A DNA stretch of 15,455 nucleotides from DASQUK01 sp046723645 (GCA_046723645.1 JBKOUY010000167.1:1-15455); one strand, 5' to 3'; positions 1 through 6,384 are shown, counted from the stretch's first letter. Numbers and translations are program-made. Notes: generated by a model not told the origin, from the sequence alone.

Positions 1-334
1 GTCGGGCTACATCCTCGACGGCTTTCCACGCACGCGGTCGCAGGCCGAGAAGGCCGAGGCGCGTCGCGGCGGCGACATCGCCGACGCGGTGGTGTTCCTC
101 GACGTCCCCGACGACGTGGCTCGGCAACGCTTGGCGCAGCGTCTGGTCGGGCGTTCGGACGACCGTGACCGCGACGTGATCGAGCGGCGGCTACGCACGT
201 TCCACGGCGAGACCGATCCGGTGGTCGATTACTACCGCGATTGCGGGAAGCTGGTGACCGTCGACGCCGCCCAGCCACCCGAGGCGGTGACCGCGGCAAT
301 CCTCTCCGCGCTCGCCGGTCGCCACCCCGGCTGA
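1..334 (+). CDS. adk: Adenylate kinase, C-terminal part (5' end outside window)
   Basis: Adenylate kinase interconverts ATP + AMP and two ADP in the cytoplasm. The reading frame is already open at base 2 and begins S-G-Y-I-L-D-G-F-P-R-T, which contains the family signature DGFPRT (NMP-binding/core region). The later stretch GRSDDRDRDVIERRL followed by F-H-x-E-T-x-P-V-V-D-Y-Y matches the R-x-D-D...I-x-x-R-L...T-x-P...YY pattern after the LID. The LID insertion itself, with its possible zinc-binding Cys, is absent, so this is the short form common in actinobacteria. About 110 residues are visible, roughly the last 60% of a usual 185-190 residue short enzyme. It ends at TGA 332-334. Being partial, I cannot tell whether it is the housekeeping copy (usually beside secY and map) or a second stress-type copy; the downstream neighbours are not ribosomal genes. 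Family assignment is firm. Confidence 0.9.
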   Translation, partial: SGYILDGFPRTRSQAEKAEARRGGDIADAVVFLDVPDDVARQRLAQRLVGRSDDRDRDVIERRLRTFHGETDPVVDYYRDCGKLVTVDAAQPPEAVTAAILSALAGRHPG

Positions 335-567
335 GCTACACCTCGGGGGAGCGTGACCCTCGTCGTTCGGGATGAGCGGGCGGCGGTCGGGCTCGTCCAA
401 CCGACCTAGGAGCCCTGCTCAGGACGGCTGACATGAGTCGACCATCCGCTTCTTCCGGGTGAGGGGCCACCCGCACCCTCGCGCAGGCGTTGCGGGTGCT
501 CCGGTCAACGGCCTGAACCGGACTTGCCGGCGCTTGACGACCACTGGGGGCCGTCGCCGCCGGGCGT

Positions 568-1209
568 TCAGCTTTGGAACCAGGCGCGAGCCAGGCGAGC
601 GACCTGCTCCAACGTCCCGGGCTCCTCGAACAGATGGGTTGCGCCGGCAACGACCTCGAGACGTGCCTCGCCCGCCAGCTCCCGCAGCGCCCGCCGATTG
701 AGGTCGAGGACGACGGGGTCGCGTGCCCCCACGATCAGCAGCGTGGGTTGGCGGACCGAACGGAGTGCCGGGCCGGCGAGGTCGGGCCTGCCACCCCGCG
801 ACACGACCGCGTCGACCGAGCCGGGGCGCGCCGCTGCCGTCGCAAGGGCGGCCGCCGCACCGGTGCTCGCACCGAAGAGGTCGATGCCCGCTCCCGCGGT
901 GACGTCGTGCTCGAGGAGCCAGTCGACCATTGCGGTGAGCCTGGTGGCGAGCAGGGCGATGTCGAAGCGGAGCTCCCCGGTGATGGCGTCGGTCCGCTCC
1001 TCGGCCGGCGTGAGCAGGTCGACCAGGACCGTGCCCAGGCCAGCGCGCTGCAGTTCGGCCGCCACGTAGGTGTTCCGGGGGCTGTGGCGGCTGCTTCCGC
1101 TCCCGTGGGCGAACAGGACCACGCCCCGGGCGGGCACTGGCACCACCACGTCGGCGTCTAGCTCGACGCCGGCGGCGGGGATCCGCAGGTTCTGCTCACT
1201 CGCGTCCAT
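568..1209 (-). CDS. Alpha/beta hydrolase, dienelactone-hydrolase-like
   Basis: A 213-residue cytoplasmic alpha/beta-hydrolase of the dienelactone-hydrolase type. Visible elements in order are an oxyanion-side motif H-G-S-G-S-S at 35-40, the nucleophile elbow G-A-S-T-G with Ser115, an acid in V-G-A-R-D-P (Asp164), and the catalytic His in G-A-T-H-L-F (His192). The triad Ser115-Asp164-His192 is therefore complete and the length is normal for the single-domain family. The ATG start at 1209 has GGAG five bases upstream on the minus strand. In actinobacteria, close relatives are often fused or adjacent to phosphoribosyltransferases and lie among universal stress protein genes, which fits the Usp gene at 1680. 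Substrate unknown; the Ser rather than Cys nucleophile argues against true dienelactone hydrolase. It converges with the adenylate kinase gene across a 233-bp gap where I see no gene, only a weak 8-bp inverted repeat (468-498). Confidence 0.85.
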   Translation of the reverse strand: MDASEQNLRIPAAGVELDADVVVPVPARGVVLFAHGSGSSRHSPRNTYVAAELQRAGLGTVLVDLLTPAEERTDAITGELRFDIALLATRLTAMVDWLLEHDVTAGAGIDLFGASTGAAAALATAAARPGSVDAVVSRGGRPDLAGPALRSVRQPTLLIVGARDPVVLDLNRRALRELAGEARLEVVAGATHLFEEPGTLEQVARLARAWFQS

Positions 1210-1411
1210 GGCCGCTCCGTGGGGCCGACCGCCCCCTGGTGGGACGCGATCGGACGGGCCCCATCAGCATCGCCGCCCCGGGGCGGGGGCGCACGCCCGA
1301 GACTGCGTGGTCCACCGCTGGTTTGGCACCGGTGTCACGAACGCAGGGCATGGCGACGCCCACGTCGCTGCCGGGGAAACACGGGAATCCTTCGGTGACC
1401 GCGGGATCCCG

Positions 1412-1570
1412 GTGATCAACCCGCCGCTGGTCGCCCTCGCCCTGGCGATCGCCGTCCTGGTGGCCCTGCTCGTCGTCGTGCTCCTCCGCCGCGACCCGGT
1501 GGACGCCGCCCAGGGTCAATCCGTCACCCGCACCCCCGTCGAGCAGTACAGCCTCGTGAACGTCCTCTAG
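1412..1570 (+). CDS. Small single-pass membrane protein (hypothetical)
   Basis: An open frame of 52 codons starting at GTG 1412 and ending at TAG 1568-1570. The first 25 or so residues (V-I-N-P-P-L-V-A-L-A-L-A-I-A...) form one hydrophobic helix of about 19-20 residues, stopped by R-R-D, followed by a polar tail of about 27 residues. Third codon positions are almost all G or C, unlike the bases just upstream, and no better minus-strand frame exists here, so I think it is coding. GGGA at 1403-1406 is a weak ribosome-binding site, five bases before GTG. I do not recognise the family. It lies divergent from the hydrolase and 109 bp before the universal stress protein gene. The frame stays open upstream to 1070, but that part overlaps the hydrolase and has poor codon use, so the short form is preferred. 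Confidence 0.45.
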   Translation: MINPPLVALALAIAVLVALLVVVLLRRDPVDAAQGQSVTRTPVEQYSLVNVL

Positions 1571-1679
1571 CGCCAACGGCACGCCGGGCAGGTGCCGCAT
1601 CCATCAGCGCTTCGATCGGTCACGACCGCCACGCGATCCGGGGGTTTCGGACCGGAGCCGGCAGCGCGATCGTCATGAC

Positions 1680-2564
1680 ATGACGGGTTCTCACGCCGCG
1701 CCCTCGTCCGCGAGCGAGCCCGGGGTCCCCGACACGGTCGATGTCCTCCTCGTCCCGATCGACGGATCGGACTTCTCGCGTGTCGCGGTGCCGATCGCGG
1801 CGCGCCTCGCAGCGCGGCTCGGGGCCGAGATTCACCTGTTGAGCGCCGTCGAGTCCGTCGACGAGCTCGAGCGACGCGAGCGGGAGCTCGCCGGCGTCGG
1901 CATCCCCGGTCACCGGGTCCGCCGCACCGCCGTGGTCAATCGCGACCCTGCCGAGGCGATCCACGAGGCGCTCCGCAAACTGGACAATGCCGTGGCGTGC
2001 ATGGCGACCCACGGCCGGGCGCGCTCCGCCGCGCTGCTGGGATCCGTGGCGATCGAGGTGGTGGGGCGCGGCCACGACCCCCTCGTGCTCGTGAGCCCCT
2101 ACATGGAGCAACCCCGGCGTGCGGCGGGCGTGGTGGCGTGCGTCGACGACAGCCCGGCGTCGTCGTCACTTGTCGCCATGGCCCTCGGGTGGGCGGTCAT
2201 GCTCGGCGAGGACTGCACCGTGCTCACGGTGGCAGAGGACGCACCCGAGCCCGTGAGCGGTGGCCCCATCCGGCGCCGCTTCGGGCCCGACGGCGACGCC
2301 GAGGGATATCTCGCGGCCCTGGTCGAGCCCTTCCGGGACGCCGGTCAGGCCGTCCAGGCCGTGGTCCGCTACGACCCCATCAGCGTCTGGGGCGGCCTGT
2401 ACCGGTACCTGCTCGACAATCCCGCTGCACTCGTCGTGACCAACACCCGTTCATGGACGGGCCTGCGCCGGCTGGTGTTCGGAAGTGTGGCCGCGACCAT
2501 CGCCCGGCACAGCCCGTCACCCGTGCTCGTGGTGCCCCGGACGGAAAGAGGTAGCGCAGGATGA
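1680..2564 (+). CDS. Tandem universal stress protein (two UspA domains)
   Basis: A 294-residue protein of two UspA folds, the usual actinobacterial tandem arrangement. Domain 1 (about 20-140) begins V-D-V-L-L-V-P-I-D-G-S-D, with the family's early Asp at 28, and continues to A-T-H-G-R at 109-113 and G-S-V-A near 120. Domain 2 (about 147-288) ends with T-N-T-R (254-257), F-G-S-V-A, then P-V-L-V-V-P. Known Usp ATP sites use G-x2-G-x9-G-S/T; domain 1 fits it loosely and domain 2 less well, so nucleotide binding is uncertain. Cytoplasmic stress or hypoxia survival role by family. The first 19 residues are a low-complexity leader. The ATG at 1680 has no clear Shine-Dalgarno, and the next in-frame starts fall inside the fold. 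The stop overlaps the thioredoxin start by ATGA (2561-2564), so the two are translationally coupled. Confidence 0.9.
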   Translation: MTGSHAAPSSASEPGVPDTVDVLLVPIDGSDFSRVAVPIAARLAARLGAEIHLLSAVESVDELERRERELAGVGIPGHRVRRTAVVNRDPAEAIHEALRKLDNAVACMATHGRARSAALLGSVAIEVVGRGHDPLVLVSPYMEQPRRAAGVVACVDDSPASSSLVAMALGWAVMLGEDCTVLTVAEDAPEPVSGGPIRRRFGPDGDAEGYLAALVEPFRDAGQAVQAVVRYDPISVWGGLYRYLLDNPAALVVTNTRSWTGLRRLVFGSVAATIARHSPSPVLVVPRTERGSAG

Positions 2565-3013
2565 CCGCCGACTCCCTGGTCGTGGTGTGCCCGAAGTGCG
2601 GGCGCAAAAACCGGGTCCCTGCGGCCGCCGGCGGGAAACCCCGGTGCGGCAACTGCCACAATCCCGTGCCCTGGGTCGCTGAGGCCGACGACGGGTCGTT
2701 CGCCGAACGCGTGGCGCGTGCCGGGCTCCCGGTGCTGGTCGACCTGTGGGCGCCGTGGTGCGGCCCGTGCCGGGCCGTCAGCCCGGCGCTCGAGAACCTG
2801 GCCCGCGACCGTGCCGGCCGCATCAAGCTGGTGAAGGTCAACGTCGACGAGTCACCGGCGACCGCGAGCGGCTTCGGCGTGCAGGGCATACCCACGCTGC
2901 TGGTGCTCCACAAGGGAACGGTGGTCGCGCGACAGACGGGCGCCGCGCCCGAGCACGCGCTGCGCCGATGGCTCGACCAGGCGCTCGACACCGTCGCCCA
3001 GCAGGCGGGCTGA
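2561..3013 (+). CDS. trxC: Zinc-ribbon thioredoxin (thioredoxin 2 type)
   Basis: A 150-residue thioredoxin 2. The N-terminal zinc ribbon has two CxxC pairs, C-P-K-C at 10-13 and C-G-N-C at 29-32, which in Escherichia coli Trx2 bind zinc. The thioredoxin fold follows, with active site W-A-P-W-C-G-P-C (redox cysteines 67 and 70) and the cis-proline in G-I-P-T (Pro111). Length and layout match Trx2 (about 140 residues). It reduces protein disulfides in the cytoplasm, normally with thioredoxin reductase and NADPH; no reductase gene is in the window. The ATG at 2561 overlaps the Usp stop, and AAAGAGG (2547-2553) within the Usp end supplies a ribosome-binding site about eight bases upstream. Expression is thus tied to the universal stress protein, implying a shared stress role. 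The symbol trxC follows domain architecture, not a proven orthology. Confidence 0.92.
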   Translation: MTADSLVVVCPKCGRKNRVPAAAGGKPRCGNCHNPVPWVAEADDGSFAERVARAGLPVLVDLWAPWCGPCRAVSPALENLARDRAGRIKLVKVNVDESPATASGFGVQGIPTLLVLHKGTVVARQTGAAPEHALRRWLDQALDTVAQQAG

Positions 3014-3058
3014 GGTGCGCGTGTCGCGGCGGCGGCCGTCGGTCCGGCGCCGCCGACA

Positions 3059-3208
3059 TCACAAGGACGCGTGGTCCGTGGCGTCCGCGCCCGGCTGGGG
3101 CTCGGTGTAGAGGCGCGTGAGCGCCACCCGGGAGCGGATGCCCAGCTTCCGGAACATCTGGCGCAGGTTGAAGTCCCAACGGTGCGACGTGTCATGGCGG
3201 ACCGCTTT
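3059..3208 (-). pseudogene. Remnant of a LuxR-type HTH regulator C-terminus
   Basis: On the minus strand the frame ending at TGA 3059-3061 reads D-F-N-L-R-Q-M-F-R-K-L-G-I-R-S-R-V-A-L-T-R-L, which is the end of a LuxR/GerE helix-turn-helix (usual form T-V-D-F-H-L-R-x-I-F-R-K-L-G-I-x-S-R). Upstream this frame hits TGA at 3191-3193 after only nine more codons. The expected preceding residues R-R-T-V appear in the neighbouring frame (around 3178-3190), so a small indel near 3175-3180 has broken the frame. I find no receptor or ATPase domain further upstream. The match therefore looks like the last scrap of a decayed regulator, possibly one of the large LuxR/AAA family. Recognition of the recognition-helix segment is fairly secure; the exact left edge of the remnant is a guess. 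Confidence 0.6.
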
Positions 3209-3489
3209 TCTCGCCCGCCCAGGCTGGTGGGGCACCCACCGCTACCCTTTTCACATCGGGGCGAAGCCGCGCCGCCACCGATCGTCACGCATTTGGGTCA
3301 CATCCACGCGATCGCGTGATGTTGGTGTGGTTGGACCCGAGGCAATATCGGCGTCCACGGCGTGCAGCCGGTGGTCCTGTCGCCAGAGCCCGGCTCGGGG
3401 GGCGAGACTTGCCTTCCCCCGGCGTCCCCCGGGCGGGCGATGACCGGGCCGCTGACCTGGGCGGTTCCGGCTCCGCGACGGCGTTGTCG
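3209..3489. other. Intergenic stretch without a recognisable gene
   Basis: No frame on either strand shows a family I recognise or steady high-GC third-position use. The only structure is a perfect 14-base palindrome at 3305-3318 (CACGCGATCGCGTG), whose arms can be extended by ACATC/GATGT if one C is bulged, and a TACCCT hexamer at 3244-3249 that resembles an actinobacterial -10 box but has no plus-strand gene after it. It lies between the LuxR remnant and the stop of the HesB-like gene and may hold more decayed sequence from that lost gene. Confidence 0.5.
3305..3318. repeat. 14-bp perfect palindrome
   Basis: CACGCGATCGCGTG is self-complementary. With one bulged base the symmetry continues outward through ACATC (3299-3303) and GATGT (3318-3322). 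A bare 14-bp palindrome is expected about once by chance in a sequence this long; the extension makes chance less likely. It could be an operator left from the lost regulator gene, but no flanking promoter is evident. Confidence 0.3.
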
Positions 3490-3768
3490 CTACTGGCCGG
3501 AGATCAGGAACTCGATGCCGCCCTGGTCGCCGACCTGCGCGTCCAGGACCTTGTCGTCGAGGATCACCGCAGCCTGGGGGTCGAGGAATACGCGGGCGCC
3601 CTCCTTCTCGACGACCTGGTCACCCTCCTGGGGCCCGGCGGCGGCCGCGACCGTCAGGCGGCTGCTCTCAGCACCGGCCGCGACCCGCAGGCCGGCATCG
3701 TCGGGCGACTCGGGACGTTCGGCGATCGACCGGATCACCGAGGTGGCACTATCCGTCAAGTCGAGCAT
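3490..3768 (-). CDS. HesB/IscA-fold protein lacking all cysteines
   Basis: A 92-residue protein with the layout of the A-type Fe-S carrier family (HesB/IscA): N-terminal L-T-D-S-A-T-S-V-I helix, then G-L-R-V-A, G-D-Q-V-V-E, G-A-R-V-F-L-D-P-Q-A-A, L-D-D-K-V-L-D and final G-G-I-E-F-L-I. True IscA proteins are about 107 residues and bind Fe or Fe-S through three cysteines, one after the central strand and two in a C-terminal C-G-C. Here the central position is A-E-S-S, the chain stops before the tail motif, and there is no cysteine anywhere. It therefore cannot carry a cluster in the usual way; actinobacteria have a known group of such HesB-like proteins of unclear function. AAGGAG lies at 3773-3778, four bases before the ATG, a strong ribosome-binding site. 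It sits 87 bp downstream of, and could be co-transcribed with, the zinc-ribbon gene. Confidence 0.82.
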   Translation of the reverse strand: MLDLTDSATSVIRSIAERPESPDDAGLRVAAGAESSRLTVAAAAGPQEGDQVVEKEGARVFLDPQAAVILDDKVLDAQVGDQGGIEFLISGQ

Positions 3769-3855
3769 GACGCTCCTTTTTTGGGGGTCGACACGCCCTA
3801 CCCGTCGCCCAGGGCGCCCAACCAGAAAGCTGCCGGCCCGGCGGCGTGGGGCGGT

Positions 3856-4317
3856 TCAGGCCGGGCGCCGCCGGCGCAGCATGCTGCGATAACGGATGTT
3901 CTCGGCCATGACGCGGCGGTTGAACGCCCGGATCAGCTCGTCGCGCTCCTTGGCCATCTCGGCGGCCGTGATCTCGGAACGGCTGAAGCGCTGGTAGGAC
4001 TCGTCCAGTCGCCGGTCGAGCTCGGCCTCGGCTCGGCGCAGCTTTTCCAGGGTGCCCACTCGCCGGTGGTGCGACGGCCGTGTCGCCGCCGGCGACGACC
4101 CGACGACGGGCGAGTCGTCCAGCCGGTTCGCGGCCACCTCTCCCTGAGGCACGACGGCCTCGGCACGAACGAACTGGTCCGCGGCCTTGTTGACCGCGAC
4201 CCGCACGAGCCTGACCGGCTCGACGCATCGACGCTGGCACTCGTCGGCCGTGCAGTAGTCGTAGCCGAGCTTGACCCGGCGGGGATCGACGGGAGTTCCG
4301 CAGATGCGGCAGTCCAA
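3856..4317 (-). CDS. Uncharacterised zinc-ribbon protein
   Basis: A 153-residue protein of no family I can name. The N-terminus carries C-R-I-C at 3-6 and, after G-Y-D-Y, C-T-A-D-E-C at 22-27 plus Cys31, consistent with a four-cysteine zinc site. The middle (40-85) is polar and proline-containing. The C-terminal half (about 88-145) is rich in Glu, Arg and Lys with heptad-like hydrophobics (L-E-K-L-R-R-A-E-A-E-L, M-A-K-E-R-D-E-L-I), suggesting a helical or coiled-coil region, and the last residues are strongly basic (R-R-R-R-P-A). The whole looks like a cytoplasmic DNA-, RNA- or protein-binding factor. The start is TTG, chosen because GGAGGG precedes it at proper distance and the first cysteine lies two residues in. 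It is followed 87 bp later by the HesB-like gene. Confidence 0.72.
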   Translation of the reverse strand: MDCRICGTPVDPRRVKLGYDYCTADECQRRCVEPVRLVRVAVNKAADQFVRAEAVVPQGEVAANRLDDSPVVGSSPAATRPSHHRRVGTLEKLRRAEAELDRRLDESYQRFSRSEITAAEMAKERDELIRAFNRRVMAENIRYRSMLRRRRPA

Positions 4318-4332
4318 TGACGGCAGCCCTCC
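4318..4332 (-). promoter_or_regulatory. Ribosome-binding site deciding a TTG start
   Basis: On the minus strand GGAGGG (complement of 4327-4332) stands nine bases before TTG at 4317-4315. No ATG or GTG in this frame gives both the whole zinc-ribbon motif and a Shine-Dalgarno, so this site fixes the start of the zinc-ribbon protein. Confidence 0.6.
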
Positions 4333-4346
4333 GACAACACCGTGGC

Positions 4347-4374
4347 AACAGAGCAGGTCAGCTTATCGGTTTCC
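4347..4374 (-). promoter_or_regulatory. Possible ECF-type promoter for the zinc-ribbon gene
   Basis: Reading the minus strand, GGAAAC (complement of 4369-4374) is followed 19 bases later by GTT (complement of 4347-4349). This resembles the GGAAC...GTT pattern used by stress ECF sigma factors such as SigE and SigH of mycobacteria. It lies about 30 bp upstream of the TTG start. Short, loosely matched motifs like this arise by chance, so the call is tentative. Confidence 0.22.
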
Positions 4375-4431
4375 CGACGAAACTGACGGAGACGAGACCA
4401 CGGCGACGGTGAGCTCCCGCCGCCCGCGACC

Positions 4432-4448
4432 CCGCCTGCGTCAGGCGG
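4432..4448 (-). terminator. Hairpin at the end of the ABC permease gene
   Basis: CCGCCTG (4432-4438) and CAGGCGG (4442-4448) form a 7-bp all-GC-rich stem with a three-base loop that overlaps the permease stop codon. There is no U-tract after it on the minus strand, which is common for terminators in high-GC actinobacteria. It would separate the exporter from the zinc-ribbon gene downstream. Confidence 0.35.
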
Positions 4449-5256
4449 TTCGCCGGTACACGGCGACGGCCAGCGGTGCGAACACGGCGACGATGCCGAC
4501 GCTCCACGCCAGCGACCCCACCACCCTGGCGGGATCGTGGAACTGGCCGCCGAGCATGAGCGACCTCACGGCATCGACGGCGACGCTCACCGGCTGGTAC
4601 TTCGCGAAGGGCTGCATCCACCCGGGCATCGTGTCGATCGCCACGAACGCGGACGAGACGAAGACCAGGGGCGCCAGCACGGGGAACGAGGCCGCCTGGG
4701 CCGTCTCGGCGTTCGGCGCCGACAGCCCGATGATGGCGAAGATCCACGTGAGCGAGAAGCCGAAGAGGAGGATCACCGCCACCCCGGCGAGGAGGCCGAA
4801 CACGCCGGTCTCCACGCGGAACCCCACCGCGTACCCGACCGCCAGCATCAGCGCGACGACGAAGACGTTGCGCGCGAGGTCGGCGAGGGTGCGGCCGGCG
4901 AGGACGGCGGAACGGGCCATCGGCAACGAACGAAAGCGTTCAATGAGGCCCTTGTGCAGGTCCTCGGCCAGGCCGATGCCGGTCTGTATCGCGCCGAACG
5001 TCACGGTCTGGGCGAAGATCCCGGGCATGAGGTAGTTGACGTAGTCGACGCCGGGTATCTGGATCGCCCCGCCGAACACGTAGCGGAACATCAAGACGAA
5101 GATCACGGGCTGGATCGTCGAGAAGACCAGCAGCTGCGGTGTCCGACGTAGCGTCACCAGGTTCCGCCACGCGATGGCCTTGGTGTCCGAAACCGCCCAT
5201 CCCAGCGCGCTGCGCCGCGGGCGGTCGATCGGGGTGGTGACCGCGGTGACCGTCAC
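4441..5256 (-). CDS. ABC-2 type exporter permease (DrrB-like)
   Basis: A 271-residue integral membrane subunit of an ABC-2 exporter. After a cytoplasmic N-terminus (1-40), about six hydrophobic segments can be seen near 43-61, 73-95, 128-146, 152-178, 190-207 and 247-268. Between the second and third lies the family loop E-D-L-H-K-G-L-I-E-R-F-R-S-L-P-M, followed by A-G-R-T, typical of DrrB and other ABC-2 permeases that move lipophilic drugs or lipids. A longer open frame runs to 5484, but GTG at 5256 is chosen because it has a strong GGGGGG-type Shine-Dalgarno and overlaps the ATPase stop by GTGA (5253-5256), the usual coupling in these pairs. It would form a dimer with two copies of the ATPase encoded just upstream. 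Substrate cannot be read from sequence; no antibiotic biosynthesis genes lie nearby. Confidence 0.88.
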   Translation of the reverse strand: MTVTAVTTPIDRPRRSALGWAVSDTKAIAWRNLVTLRRTPQLLVFSTIQPVIFVLMFRYVFGGAIQIPGVDYVNYLMPGIFAQTVTFGAIQTGIGLAEDLHKGLIERFRSLPMARSAVLAGRTLADLARNVFVVALMLAVGYAVGFRVETGVFGLLAGVAVILLFGFSLTWIFAIIGLSAPNAETAQAASFPVLAPLVFVSSAFVAIDTMPGWMQPFAKYQPVSVAVDAVRSLMLGGQFHDPARVVGSLAWSVGIVAVFAPLAVAVYRRTA

Positions 5257-6245
5257 GCGGCCCCCCTGCGCTCGCGCGCTCCGGCGGTGCCGTCGCCGGA
5301 GGGCGGTCCCTCGGCGACGTGACCCGTGAGCGCCAGGAAGACGTCGTCCAGCGTCGGCTCCCGGAGCGTCATCGACACCGGGTCCAACCCCTCGCTGTCG
5401 AGCGTGCGCACGACCTCGACCGCGGCGTGCGAACCGTCCTTCACCTTGAGCTCGACGGTGTGCCCGTCGGTCTCGACGTCGCACAGCCCATGGGTTGCCA
5501 GCGCCGACCGGGCCCTCTGGGCGTTGGCGGGATCGGCGAGGTCGATCTCGATGATGGTTGCGCCGACGGTGCCCTTGAGCTCCGACGCGGTGCCACGGGC
5601 GATCACCCGACCCTGGTCGATGACGACGATGTGGTCGGCGAGCCGGTCCGCCTCCTCGAGGTACTGCGTCGTCAGCAACACCGTCGTCCCCTCACTCACG
5701 AGCTGGGCGATGACGCTCCAGAGGTCGGTCCGGCTGCCGGGATCGAGGCCCGTCGTGGGCTCGTCCAGGAACAGCACCGGCGGGCGATGGACCAGCGCAG
5801 CGGCGACGTCGAGCCGGCGCCGCATCCCGCCTGAGTAGGTGCGCACCGGGCGGCGCGCCGCATCGACGAGGTCGAACGTCGCCAGCAGCTCGTCGGCGCG
5901 GCGCCGGGCCGCAGCCTCCGACAGGTGGGTCAGCAGGCCCATGAGCCGCAGGTTCTCGTGGCCAGTGAGGTTCTCGTCCACCGCGGCGTACTGGCCGGCG
6001 AGGCCGATGTGCTCGCGTACGGCCTGCGGCTCGCGGTCGACTCGGATGCCGAGCACCTCGGCGTGGCCGCCGTCGGGGCGCAGGATCGTCGTGAGGATGC
6101 GGACCGCGGTCGTCTTGCCTGCGCCGTTCGGGCCGAGGAGCCCGAGGACCGTGCCCGTCGGTGCCGCGAAGTCGACGCCGGCGAGGGCGACGACCTCGCC
6201 AAAGCGCTTCTGCAGGTTCTCGGCGAGGATTCCGTCTTGGTCCAT
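5253..6245 (-). CDS. ABC exporter ATP-binding protein (DrrA-like)
   Basis: A 330-residue ATPase for the adjacent ABC-2 permease. From ATG 6245 the motifs are Walker A G-P-N-G-A-G-K-T (38-45), Q-loop Gln85, signature Y-S-G-G-M (137-141), Walker B V-L-F-L-D-E with catalytic Glu162, D-loop G-L-D (166-168), and T-T-Q-Y-L-E-E-A-D where Gln194 replaces the usual switch His; that replacement is normal in the DrrA branch. After about residue 230 comes the C-terminal domain typical of this branch, ending P-T-L-D-D-V-F-L-A-L-T-G. The frame is open up to 6464; ATG 6245 gives the standard short N-terminus, although ATG 6272 is possible and neither has a strong Shine-Dalgarno. Its stop overlaps the permease start. 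A strong hairpin at 6339-6384 separates it from the secreted protein gene upstream, so it probably has its own promoter in 6246-6338. Confidence 0.92.
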   Translation of the reverse strand: MDQDGILAENLQKRFGEVVALAGVDFAAPTGTVLGLLGPNGAGKTTAVRILTTILRPDGGHAEVLGIRVDREPQAVREHIGLAGQYAAVDENLTGHENLRLMGLLTHLSEAAARRRADELLATFDLVDAARRPVRTYSGGMRRRLDVAAALVHRPPVLFLDEPTTGLDPGSRTDLWSVIAQLVSEGTTVLLTTQYLEEADRLADHIVVIDQGRVIARGTASELKGTVGATIIEIDLADPANAQRARSALATHGLCDVETDGHTVELKVKDGSHAAVEVVRTLDSEGLDPVSMTLREPTLDDVFLALTGHVAEGPPSGDGTAGARERRGAA

Positions 6246-6338
6246 GGGGTTCAGGCTCGCGCGATCCGGCATCGGAGCACGGCCGGCGCCGCAGGCACCG
6301 GGCGCCGCGGGGATCTCCTGATCGCGTGGGTTTCGGGT

Positions 6339-6384
6339 GCGGCACCTGGTTCTCGACGTACCGACGTCGAGAGCCAGGTGCCGC
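6339..6384 (-). terminator. Strong 21-bp inverted repeat, probable terminator
   Basis: Bases 6339-6359 and 6364-6384 are complementary over 21 positions with a single G-T mismatch (a G-U wobble in RNA), enclosing the four-base loop ACCG. It begins 19 bases after the stop of the Asp-box protein gene on the minus strand. There is no U-tract, but a stem this long would be very stable in RNA. I favour a transcription end for the secreted protein gene; the near-perfect symmetry would also fit a mobile palindromic repeat element. Confidence 0.5.

Noticed and set aside
468..498. CACCCGCA/TGCGGGTG inverted repeat between adenylate kinase and hydrolase genes, as a bidirectional terminator
   Set aside because: The stem is only 8 bp with a 15-base loop, no T-run on either side, and it is 130 bp past the adenylate kinase stop; not strong enough to list.
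1273..1286. 14-bp palindrome CCGCCCCGGGGCGG upstream of the hydrolase gene
   Set aside because: Made only of G and C in a GC-rich spacer, where such symmetry arises easily; no supporting promoter elements.
3316..4320. 334-codon plus-strand open frame
   Set aside because: It lies opposite the HesB-like and zinc-ribbon genes, which have recognisable motifs and ribosome-binding sites; the plus-strand protein is low-complexity Arg/Ala/Gly without a family.
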